From contig WPDH01000280.1 in the NCBI GenBank assembly GCA_019137255.1, forward strand, positions 310,001 to 374,000: a stretch of DNA of 64,000 bases, in the 5' to 3' direction. The notes under the pieces are model-generated. The model had not been told where the DNA came from, searched no databases, and was given only the letters and a program-made list of their open reading frames with translations. Made by a program: the position numbers and the translations under genes. Shown in pieces: positions 60,701-64,000 of this stretch. How positions within the stretch are numbered: the stretch's first letter is position 1; every line of letters starts with the position of its first letter. This stretch comes from Corinectria fuckeliana. Taxonomy: Eukaryota > Ascomycota > Sordariomycetes > Hypocreales > Nectriaceae.

Positions 60701-63700
60701 CGTGCAAGTCTGGCCATTAGGGCAAGGTGTGTCAGTATCGCAGGTAGGTAAAGCACCAGGAAGGCAGACTCCGGCAACACAAGATTGTCCTTGTCCACAG
60801 CTTTCATCAGTCGTACAGGTTGGGAAAACCTGGGGAGCGCAAATGCCAGCGGTACATGATTCGGTATCGCCACAATCGTTGTCGGTTGTGCAAGTTGATA
60901 AAGTAATTGCGATACACGCTCCTAGGCGGCAAACCTGTACACCTTCCGTACAATCGGTATCGGCAGTGCATGGAGGGAGATCAGTAGGAAGACAGACGCC
61001 AGCTGTGCAGGTTTGGCCATTGGTACATGACGCATCATCACCACAGGTGTCCAGCCCTTGAGGGAGGCATACTCCAGCAAGACACGATAGACCATCGGTG
61101 CAGTCCTGATCGGCTGTACAGTTGGCGAAAACTTGAGGCAAGCAAATTCCACTTGTGCAAACCTGACTATCACCACAGTCGGAATCGGCCGTGCATGTGA
61201 GGAGCGGATCCGGAAGACAGAGTCCTCGCTGGCAAACCTGTCCAGAGCTGCAGTTTGTACTTTGAGTGCAGGTTGGCAAAGCATTAGGGAGACAAACTCC
61301 GGATGTGCAAGTCTGGCCGTCGGGGCATGGAGTATCGGTATCGCAGGTAGGGATGGTGTCTGGAAGGCAGATACCCGCGGTACACGACTCTCCCTGATTG
61401 CAATCCGAATCAGCCGTACAGCTAGGGACAACTGATGCCAAGCAGATTCCGCCCGTACAAGACTGATTGTTGTCACAGTCTGTATCAGCCGTACACACAA
61501 CAAGGGGATTGGGGAGGCAAAGGCCAAGTTGACAGACTTGGCCAGAAGTGCAGTTGCTATCCGCTGTGCAAGTCGGCAAAACGTCTGGAAGGCAAACTCC
61601 AGATGTGCAGGTTTGACCATCAGCGCAAGGGTTGTTGGTATCGCAGGCAGGAATGTCGTTAGAAAGACAAATGCCCGCAATGCATGACTGGTCTTGTTTA
61701 CAGTCCTGATCAACCGTGCATGTAGGAACGAGCTGAGGCAAGCAAATGCCAGCGGTGCAAGACTCGCTCTGGCCGCAGTCAGAATCAGCCGTGCATGCTG
61801 TAAGGGGATCAGGAAGGCAGACGCCTAGCTGGCAGATTTGGCTGGAGCCGCAGTCGCTGGTCGTGGTGCATGTTGGCAGAGTATCAGGGAGACACACTCC
61901 GGCTGTACAGGTTTGTCCTTGAGCGCAGTCTGAGTCTGCTGAGCAAGCGTCAATGCCTTGAGGTAGGCAAATGCCGACTAAACAAGACTCGCCGTTGCTA
62001 CAATCCGTGTCTGCTGTGCAGTCCGGTGGAACTTGGGCAATGCAGATACCGCCAGTACACGCCTGACTTGTTTCACAGTCGTTGTCTGTCGTGCAAGTAA
62101 CGATAGGACTGGGAAGGCAAACGCCCAAGGTACAGGCTTGGCCACTTCCACAATCGCCACCTACGGAGCAAGTAGGTAGAGCGTCGGGGAGACAGACGCC
62201 AGAAGTACAAGATTGTCCCTCGCCGCAGTCCGAGTCGCCTGAGCAGGTTTGGATGCCCTGTGGGAGGCAGACACCTGCCACACAAGATTCGCCGTCACCA
62301 CAGTCCGCATCAGCGGTGCATTCAGGGTCAGGAAAAACCTGCGGAAGGCAGAGGCCAGCAGTACATGTCTGGTTTGCACCACAGTCGGTACCAGTAGCAC
62401 AAGTGACGACGGGGTCGGGTAGGCAGACGCCTCCGGTGCAGATTTGACCGTCATCACAATCGCTGTTGAGGGAGCAAGTAGGCAAGACAGTGGGAAGACA
62501 GGCGCCAGAGGTGCAAGAAAGACCCTCGCCACAGTCTGAGTCGGCGGAGCAAGTATCGATACCTTGCGGGAGGCAAATTCCTGCGAGGCACGACTCGCCT
62601 TGATCGCAGTCTGTATCAGCCGTGCAGTCAGGAAGAACCTGGGGAAGGCAGAGACCAGCAGTACAGGTCTCACTACTTAAGTCGCAGTCGGAATCGGCGG
62701 TGCAAGTAGCAAATGACTCAGGAATGCAAACACCCAGACGGCAGACCTGGCTAGTACCACAGTCGCTGTCTAAGGAGCAAGTGGGCAGGGCAGTAGGAAG
62801 ACAGACGCCAGACGTGCAAGACAGTCCATCACGGCAGTCTGAGTCGTCTGAACAGGTGCTGATATCTGAAGGAAGGCAAATGCCACCAAGACAAGATTCT
62901 CCCTCAGCGCAGTTATCATCATTTGCACAAGTTGGCAAGACGCTAGAGAGACAGATGCCACCTGTGCAGGCTTGGTTCTTGTCGCAGTCGTCGTCGTTCG
63001 TGCAAACAGTCAGAGTTTCGGGAATGCAGATTCCCAGTCGACACACGAGGTCGTCAGCACAGTCAGCATCCACTGAACAAGCCGGCAAGACATCGGGGAG
63101 ACAGACTCCGGACGCGCAAGTCTGGCCTTCGGGACAAGTCGAATCGTCTTGACAAGTATCCAAGCCTTGAGGGAGGCAGATGCCAGCCACACAGGACTGG
63201 CCATCGGTGCATTCGGTATTCGCTTCACAGGTTGGGAAGACAGCCGGAAGACAGACGCCAGCCGTGCAAGTCTCGCCTGTGGCGCAGTCGCCGTCTGCCT
63301 GGCATGTAGGCAAGACCTTTGGTACGCAAAGACCTGCGGTGCAGACTTCATCGGCAGCACAATCGCCGTCCCCAGAGCAAGAAACCTGAGGAAGACATAG
63401 GCCTGCTGTGCAGGTCTCGGCGTTCTGGCAATCACTGTCGCTCTGGCAGGTAGTGAGAGTTGATGGAAGGCACACGCCGAGTGTACAAGTTTGTCCATCA
63501 CAGTCAGAATCATTGTTGCAAGTAGGCAAGGTGGAGGGCAAGCAGACACCGCTCGTGCACGACTGACCGTCAGCACAGTCAATATCGGCTGAGCATGAAG
63601 CAAGGCCATCAGGTAAGCACAATCCAGCAGTGCACGTCTCGTTAGTTCCACAGTCATCTGAGGTGGTGCAAGTCGGGATGCCGGTACCAGGCACACAGGC

Positions 63701-64000
63701 GCCAGCTGTGCAAGACTCCCCGTTTTCACAATCATCCGAGGTTGTGCAGGTAGAGCCGATAGTGCCAGACAGACAGATACCGGCTGTACATATTTGACTG
63801 TTGGAGCAGTCGCTGTCGGCCGTACAGACAGTGAGGACCTTAGGCAAGCAAACTCCAAGTGTGCAAACCTCGGTGCTGTTACAAGAAGAAGAATCTTGGC
63901 AAGTAGGAAGAACCGTAGGAAGACAGACCCCAGAGGTACAAGAGAGCCCATTTTCGCAGTCTGAGTCGGCTGAGCAGGTATCTATGATATCAGGCAGGCA
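42704..64000 (-). CDS. Giant cysteine-rich tandem-repeat protein, 5' end beyond the window
   Basis: One frame runs 21,297 bp without a stop and is still open at the right edge, giving 7,098 visible residues (roughly 0.7 MDa). Almost all of it is a tandem four-cysteine module, C-x5-C-x4/5-C-x4-C, typically CTADSDC..GQTCTAGICLP. From the edge to about 47,700 modules are about 25 aa and come in an ordered set of four (one with CRLGVC, then TAGIC, AGICLPQG and TSGVCLP types). From about 46,750 to 42,780 they shorten to about 20 aa in sets of three. Six-cysteine modules with a CLC-type ending lie at about 46,830-47,320, and a similar one closes the protein. Cysteine is about 16-20 percent. The start and any signal peptide lie outside the window; no transmembrane or GPI tail is seen at the C-terminus. 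The disulfide-rich design implies an extracellular or wall protein. The modules loosely recall EGF-like or Dickkopf N-terminal modules; function unknown. Confidence 0.9.
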   Translation of the reverse strand, partial: CLPDIIDTCSADSDCENGLSCTSGVCLPTVLPTCQDSSSCNSTEVCTLGVCLPKVLTVCTADSDCSNSQICTAGICLSGTIGSTCTTSDDCENGESCTAGACVPGTGIPTCTTSDDCGTNETCTAGLCLPDGLASCSADIDCADGQSCTSGVCLPSTLPTCNNDSDCDGQTCTLGVCLPSTLTTCQSDSDCQNAETCTAGLCLPQVSCSGDGDCAADEVCTAGLCVPKVLPTCQADGDCATGETCTAGVCLPAVFPTCEANTECTDGQSCVAGICLPQGLDTCQDDSTCPEGQTCASGVCLPDVLPACSVDADCADDLVCRLGICIPETLTVCTNDDDCDKNQACTGGICLSSVLPTCANDDNCAEGESCLGGICLPSDISTCSDDSDCRDGLSCTSGVCLPTALPTCSLDSDCGTSQVCRLGVCIPESFATCTADSDCDLSSETCTAGLCLPQVLPDCTADTDCDQGESCLAGICLPQGIDTCSADSDCGEGLSCTSGACLPTVLPTCSLNSDCDDGQICTGGVCLPDPVVTCATGTDCGANQTCTAGLCLPQVFPDPECTADADCGDGESCVAGVCLPQGIQTCSGDSDCGEGQSCTSGVCLPDALPTCSVGGDCGSGQACTLGVCLPSPIVTCTTDNDCETSQACTGGICIAQVPPDCTADTDCSNGESCLVGICLPQGIDACSADSDCAQGQTCTAGVCLPDTLPTCTTTSDCGSSQICQLGVCLPDPLTACTADSDCGQSESCTAGICLPQLVPTCTVDQDCKQDQSCIAGICLSNDIPACDTNNPCADGQTCTSGVCLPDVLPTCTADSNCTSGQVCQLGLCLPNPLVVCTADTDCDNNQSCTGGICLASVVPSCTADSDCNQGESCTAGICLPDTIPTCDTDTPCPDGQTCTSGVCLPNALPTCTQSTNCSSGQVCQRGLCLPDPLLTCTADSDCGDSQVCTSGICLPQVFANCTADQDCTDGLSCLAGVCLPQGLDTCGDDASCTNGQTCTAGVCLPTDLPPCTADTDCTEGVQVCRLGACIAITLSTCTTDNDCGDTESCTAGICAPQVFPTCTTDESCGQGQSCVAGVCLPGALPTCDTDTPCPNGQTCTSGVCLPATLPACTADTNCTGDQEVCRLGVCLPQTLTPCTTADDCSDTEDCSGGICITQVFPNCTTDSDCGSNQSCIGGTCLPSGLDTCGTENPCAEGQTCTAGVCLPTDLPVCTVDSDCTSGQDVCRLGVCIPEAIASCASNDDCDATQTCTAGVCLPKALPGCSTNTDCRPEESCLGGICLPQGIDTCTADTDCATGQTCTSGVCLPSALPLCSVDSQCTGQQEVCRLGVCVPSTVIVCSADSDCGNGQSCTAGICLPTVFPTCTTNTDCGDEEACLGGTCFPQNLNTCTADSDCSTGQTCTSGVCLPGTLLPCTDDSDCTGDQQICRLGACIPDTLSTCTSDADCGPGQSCTAGVCLPLFASCTSDENCGQDESCLASVCLPQGLDTCTANSDCAQGQACTSGLCLPDALPTCSLDSDCGSDQVCRLGVCIPEELTVCQADGDCITGQVCTAGVCLPGLFPPCTTDQNCADDQSCVAGVCLPQTISTCTADSDCSDGQSCTSGACLPDTLPTCTADSSCGDNQLCRLGVCVPDPLTVCQGDVDCESDQACTGGICIAQVLPECASDSACGSNEVCTAGICLPSGIDTCSTDTDCTNSQICTAGACLPAILPECTDDSTCSSSEVCRLGVCVPRDLTVCGVDADCSTGQVCTAGICLPQVLPGCTSDAGCSTGEVCTAGVCLPQGVQSCSISSECSDNQVCTSGVCLPDILPQCDTDSACDDTQVCRLGVCVPRDITVCSADNDCSNNQTCTAGICLPTVLPACTTDTDCSTSQACQANICLPATVQTCSTDGDCSENQACTGGVCFPTVLPVCTADTDCSSDNVCRLGVCVPRTLTTCGTDNECADGNVCTAGVCLPKVFPVCTSTTDCTSGETCQADICLPAAVQSCSTDGDCSTGQSCTSGVCLPSILPSCTTDTDCDNDGLCRLGVCIPRNLTVCVSITDCSDVETCTAGVCLPDAFPACTATTDCDSGETCQSGICLPEAVNNCTADADCLSTQTCTGGICLPTILPACTDDSSCDVDQVCKLGVCIPQDLTPCDNDDACSDGQVCTAGICLAEVFPTCTTSTDCTGSQVCQAGICLPDTIDTCSTDADCSTSQTCISGVCLPTILPTCQGDAACDADQVCRLGVCIPRDLATCDTDASCGEGQTCTSGICITEVFPTCNVATDCSTGQVCQAGVCLPDTINTCTTDADCSTSQSCTGGVCLPTILPACTDDSTCEVNEVCRVGVCIPRDLSTCDSNTSCGEGQTCTAGICLPTVFPTCNSTTDCGTGESCEAGICLPNNINTCSADSDCLADQTCSAGVCLPTVLPTCSEDSGCATDEACRLGVCIPRDLSVCQADADCSNAQTCAAGICVPKPFPDCTADTDCQDGVTCTGGICLPADLSNCSTNAACPEGQSCTGGVCLPTVLPTCSDDTACGSDEVCRLGVCLPTDLATCTADGDCGTSQACTAGVCLPEVFPDCQADGDCTTGQVCTAGICLPSGLNNCGDDTPCADNQTCTESVCLPTVLPTCSDDTTCTAEEVCRLGVCVPRDLVTCTADTDCSENLTCLAGVCLASIFSPCQSNNDCDNGEDCTAGTCLPYGLGGCSGDSDCGDGQTCTAGACLPSVLPACAADTDCGGGDVCRLGVCLPSPLATCQSDSDCNTDQSCTGGICLPTLLPPCQSDSDCGTSEACANGVCLPDAIQPCTPDTDCGDGLTCVSGACLPAVLPDCNLDSDCAVDQLCRLGVCIPQETTVCQADTDCTADDVCTGGICLPPLYPTCTADSDCASGESCTAGLCLPLGLDACTLASDCTASQTCTSGVCLPRVLSNCSSDSDCEDDGVCRLGVCLPSDITVCETDSSCADGQTCTGGVCLPIVFPTCTANTDCGTGQACTAGVCLPGSLDACSDEKPCGQDQTCTMGVCLPTLPACTADTDCDNGVCRLGVCLPQELNTCTADTDCTENQTCTGGICILKVFHTCEQDSDCGSSETCTGGVCLPTGLATCTETSDCDDGQTCTQGVCLPDSLPFCSADSDCASDLLCRLGVCVPQDLALCQVDEECAVDQACTGGICLSSTFPLCQTDSNCDADNLCVAGVCLPTTLPACDDGKPCASGQTCTSGVCLPDILPDCTRDTDCRSGEACRLGVCIPQEITACQNNTDCGASQTCTAGLCVPEVFSGCQTSDDCGSGNTCTAGLCLPVGIAGCTDDTGCESGQTCTSGACLPDTLNTCIADADCSTDSVCRLSVCIPNDLSVCISDTDCASTEACTAGICIALAIPSCTADTDCADGDSCTAGVCLPSTLAACTDGNNTCGAGQTCTTGVCLPIVLPTCSVDNDCTGQPGQQVCRLGVCFPKEVTTCDSNEACADDQTCTGGVCLPTVFPACTTAEGCTGGDVCVSGSCIPDVITQCTDDTDCSDGESCINGACLPKFLPTCESDDQCASTQVCRLAVCLPRDLISCSDEEPCADGQTCAGGVCLPEVFPTCTSATDCAQGQSCIAGLCLPDTINACDNNTTCETGQTCTAGVCLPAVLPTCEADTDCDNDQVCRLGACLPLVITSCDSDDTCDSSETCTAGVCLPTVFPTCENTINCNNGQTCTAGTCLPDTLPTCGPENSCPNDQTCTGGVCLPSILPSCADNSECASNLLCRLGVCVPRDFVSCTTADDCTDGQTCSAGLCVPELFPTCESSTDCSGGLTCTAGTCLPAGVDTCSDDSECATSQSCAGGVCLPDVLPTCASQSDCSGAQVCRLGICVPLDLTACQSDTDCDGDKTCTGGICLASVLPSCQTDTNCNANFTCTAGVCLPTVVPTCQDTEDCDANQACVSGVCLPDILPSCTTDTQCSGDQVCRLGNCLPAEVTTCTSDSDCSGTDTCLAGLCLPGVFPTCTEDQDCNNGEVCTGGSCLPNTLPTCDDDTPCSSGQVCTEGICLPDALPTCSQDSQCAFGEVCRLGVCIPRTLTICSDTELCDNELVCVGGICITSEFSTCTADSDCLEGQSCSAGTCLPSTLTDCTVDSDCAEGQACRSGVCLPDALPACAADSDCQNTQICRLGFCVPSNLTTCQADTDCGDGQACSSGVCLPSVFPPCASNDNCDNGQVCTAGVCLPDVLPACSDSDNPCAEGQSCVVGVCLPDTLATCDSDAACGDGKVCRLGYCIPETLAACSTTADCDSDLVCTAGLCVAAVFPTCEADTDCDGADTCVGGSCLPNTLPTCESDDGCTDGQTCLSGVCLPAGLPDCTADADCAADQVCRLSLCIPEVITACTTTADCGTSQICTAGLCTPEVFPACEISDDCGSSASCFNGVCLPDTLPTCTDDTACADGQTCQSGVCLPTNLPACAIDTDCGLNQVCRLDLCIPANVTVCAADTDCTDDQTCTAGVCLPEAFPSCTVDSGCGSNQTCTASVCIPNVFDGCQTEGDCSSEETCVSGICVPDALPSCGTDSDCASGQVCRLNLCLPETITGCVTAQDCSGNQTCTAGICLPGVFPTCQQDSDCGRDNSCTGGVCLPNTLGSCSDGETCDEGQTCTSGVCLPDALATCQTDPDCGSGQVCRLNVCIPETITACTTDQQCGASQICTAGLCVPEAFPACQQDTDCGGSLACKAGLCLPEALPSCGTDNPCAADQTCTEGVCLPDTLSTCSSNSDCGNGQVCRLGTCLPETVVTCNSTDSCATGQVCAVGICIAEVFPDCTDNTDCSAGQVCSSGTCLPDVFPTCDVDDDTCGQGQTCVQGLCVPAQLPACSANSDCGSNLLCRLGVCVPSTIVTCQTDEQCGDGQICSAGLCIPEVFPTCGADADCSAGQVCTGGVCLPVLLPECSDTQPCVEGQDCTSGVCVPSGLSTCSADSECATDQVCRLEVCIPETLNLCVDDDSCTDGMVCTSGICLPPALPTCTADQDCVSADSCISGVCVPKTLDTCDTDNNDCGTGQACVAGVCLPDVLPDCTAGTDCADSDVCRLGVCIPQNLTVCVSTDECDLTQSCTAGVCLATVYPACTDSTSCAEGETCTAGLCLPTTLNGCETSDTCESGQVCTNGVCLPSVLPTCTSDTDCDTSDLCRLGVCIPRDTTTCAADADCGTGQTCTAGVCLSTVFPSCIESSDCGANQTCTSGVCLPSVLGGCQANSDCSTGQTCVAEVCLPDLLTGCTTDANCDEAEVCRLGYCIPRTVVTCQSASDCTSEQSCTGGICVAQLLPNCEADTDCSTGETCTAGVCFPSTVGTCTSTTDCGDREVCTSGVCVPQVLPSCGTDDSCAEGLVCRLGTCLPGVLNGCENNLQCRDGQTCEAGLCVPLSVLCAANTDCPANNVCRAGLCVAESFPACTASTDCGSGFACTGGVCFPEALNTCTATEGCSTNQTCTSGVCLPSNLSGCQSNTDCSQNEQCTLGVCLPTTVLECSADEDCNTSNSEVCVAGLCVSTLTPCTTNTNCGDDEVCTLGFCRPSIPDQCQSDSDCTNQEFCALGTCAPRSLTCDSNDDCGEGQVCTVGVCTTDISNTGCSSSGDCLLSVGLCTLGLCVCVDGVCALDPSIPQCSATSDCAAGELCQSGACVASTDCTSSSDCVLGANLCILPGVCLCLNGVCTLGGSTTPTCSSDANCDQAGGEVCQSGSCVVPSTACASDTHCVGKVLDGNLCLFGLCACNGGSCVYNGPSACTADSGCNSTELCVAGKCTPNPAQCTTDTQCAAQQICQFGSCIAGCRSNSGCSSSQACQFGLCVPGCSADSDCGSGQSCQQRLCVDNVLTTCTSSSQCDTSEICQLGNCLPNLLPLCITAAQCTDGQICPSGTCTGCTSDAQCGTGRACQNELCVASVTPACTANSGCSNGQICQSGVCRPCTLTSQCGDDLVCTAGACGACTDSTQCSTGDVCLNGVCGDCTDNSQCGGVGQACKSGQCGACSQNSDCGSGNVCTLGICGPGCASNTQCTAGQVCLAGLCTGCTSNTQCGTGQVCVAGLCGTCLLDSQCASGQVCISGICQAACTSSSQCVGGQVCTLGRCSPCLLNSDCGTGQVCNAGACGSCTTALQCGVGQVCEAGICHAACLTNAQCTSGQTCQAGLCVPCTLDSQCTTGQVCQSGSCGACTADSQCTTAGQICSSGACTAGCVSSPSCSGGKICTAGRCVACTSTSQCSTGQACVSGACGTCSLSSQCGAGQVCSSGLCIPACTSSSQCSLGTVCQSGLCVPCTQNSDCSTGQACIAGACGACLLTSQCGGNGQVCENGICHAGCTSSSQCSSGTVCKSGLCVACTANSDCSTSQACVLGACGACTLDAQCNAGVGQYCENGACRATCTSNSDCSTGQACLATGHCGACTLGSQCGTGQACISGACGSCTASSQCSTGQVCSGGTCIAACTSNAQCTGGKVCRASGLCEVCTTNGQCNSGTVCNLSAGTCGLCTLDSQCLSTQGCDSSTGLCANTCDATDTSGKACGGGRVCTSSDGITGLCTGCTKTSQCRNGQVCLADICTVCALDTQCSSGHVCRGGACVVSCTSNANCGTGVCASGSCTTCTAPSQCGTGQVCSAGACTACLTTSQCGTGQVCSSGSCIAACTANSNCSTGLVCQSGNCVACTAGSQCDAGKVCTLGSCGACILDAQCTTSGQICSGGLCMAGCTANSQCSSGQVCQSGRCAVCTAASQCNAGQVCLAGACGACTLDAQCGTGSVCSSGACIAACSTNADCSTGQVCLAGHCTACTLSSQCNSGQVCTGGTCGACTSDSQCLTAGNICNGGLCVAGCLASSSCSGGQICSAGRCIACTASSQCTAGQVCSSGACGACTTDTQCTTTGQVCNGGLCSAGCASNAACSGGQACISGHCTACTASSQCATGQACVSGVCGTCSTSAQCGSGKACSSGVCIAACTANTDCATGLVCNTGTGLCGACTAASQCSTGQVCTSGVCGACLVDSQCGTGLACESGLCIAACTSAASCSGGKVCVSSHCAACTASSQCSTSTGKLCISGACSICTANSQCATGQACIAGACTTCTTDAQCGTGNTCATGGVCKVKQCSTKADCISLGLCSITGICLCVLGICT
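42780..46750 (-). repeat. Three-module higher-order repeat array (~186 bp unit)
   Basis: In the C-terminal part, modules are about 20 aa with a two- or three-residue linker and follow a cycle of three: one entered by a short AAC/AGC-like linker (IAAC, HAGC), one entered by VPC or VAC, and one entered by GAC or GSC. I estimate about 20 cycles, with an irregular patch near 44,500 (CDATDTSGKAC). This stretch is also visibly more GC-rich at third codon positions than the four-module array. Confidence 0.75.
47700..64000 (-). repeat. Four-module higher-order repeat array (~300 bp unit)
   Basis: Within the giant gene, the module type carrying CRLGVC (or a close variant such as CQLGVC, CRLNLC) recurs every fourth 25-aa module. 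By eye I count about 50 such units of about 100 aa. The other three positions keep their own signatures, such as VFPxC before the third module and a GID/LDTC-like entry before the fourth. The units differ at many codons, including silent positions, so the array is not a recent amplification. Confidence 0.85.

Noticed and set aside
42704..64000. CRISPR-like or satellite array
   Set aside because: The periodicity is coding, with conserved cysteines and divergent silent sites, and there are no identical direct repeats with unique spacers; the organism is a fungus.

Overview
This 64 kb window is nuclear DNA of a filamentous ascomycete, probably a Sordariomycete and possibly Hypocreales (inferred from the gene families). 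Most genes are interrupted by short GT-AG introns. The window holds a highly reducing polyketide synthase with a cytochrome P450 and an acyltransferase, a fungal cyanide hydratase, a DUF1996 secreted protein, a fungal rhodopsin-domain membrane protein, and fungal-type pogo and hAT transposases. Genes are widely spaced, and the gaps hold decayed elements.

Layout, left to right. 0.7-2.2 kb: broken pogo-type transposase. 2.6-20.3 kb: candidate secondary-metabolite cluster made of a BAHD/trichothecene-acetyltransferase-like enzyme (minus), a seven-helix rhodopsin-domain protein (plus), a nine-exon HR-PKS (KS-AT-DH-MT-ER-KR-ACP, 2,615 aa, plus) and a P450 (plus). A 212-bp MITE with near-perfect inverted ends lies between the PKS and the P450. 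20.7-22.9 kb: an open 753-aa hAT transposase. 24.2-24.6 kb: a small three-exon gene for an 81-aa protein with a TATA promoter. 24.6-29.1 kb: gene-poor DNA with coding-like fragments. 29.1-30.3 kb: cyanide hydratase. 30.3-37.7 kb: gene-poor, with a frameshifted HET-domain relic. 37.7-39.8 kb: trypsin-fold protein with a Pro/Ala/Ser-rich N-terminus. 41.2-42.2 kb: DUF1996 secreted protein. 42.7-64.0 kb: one uninterrupted minus-strand reading frame of 7,098 visible codons, still open at the window edge, coding for a giant cysteine-rich repeat protein.

How the genes work together. In the cluster, the PKS would build a reduced, possibly C-methylated chain, the P450 would oxidise it and the acyltransferase could esterify a hydroxyl. 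The membrane protein's role is unknown. The PKS has no visible release domain and no transcription factor is seen. Cyanide hydratase detoxifies HCN to formamide.

The most unusual object is the giant protein. It consists of roughly 300 four-cysteine modules in two higher-order patterns: four-module units of about 100 aa over most of its length, then three-module units of about 60 aa toward the C-terminus. A block of six-cysteine modules separates the two, and one more six-cysteine module closes the protein. Repeat counts are estimates by eye; exon boundaries were read from splice signals and frame continuity.
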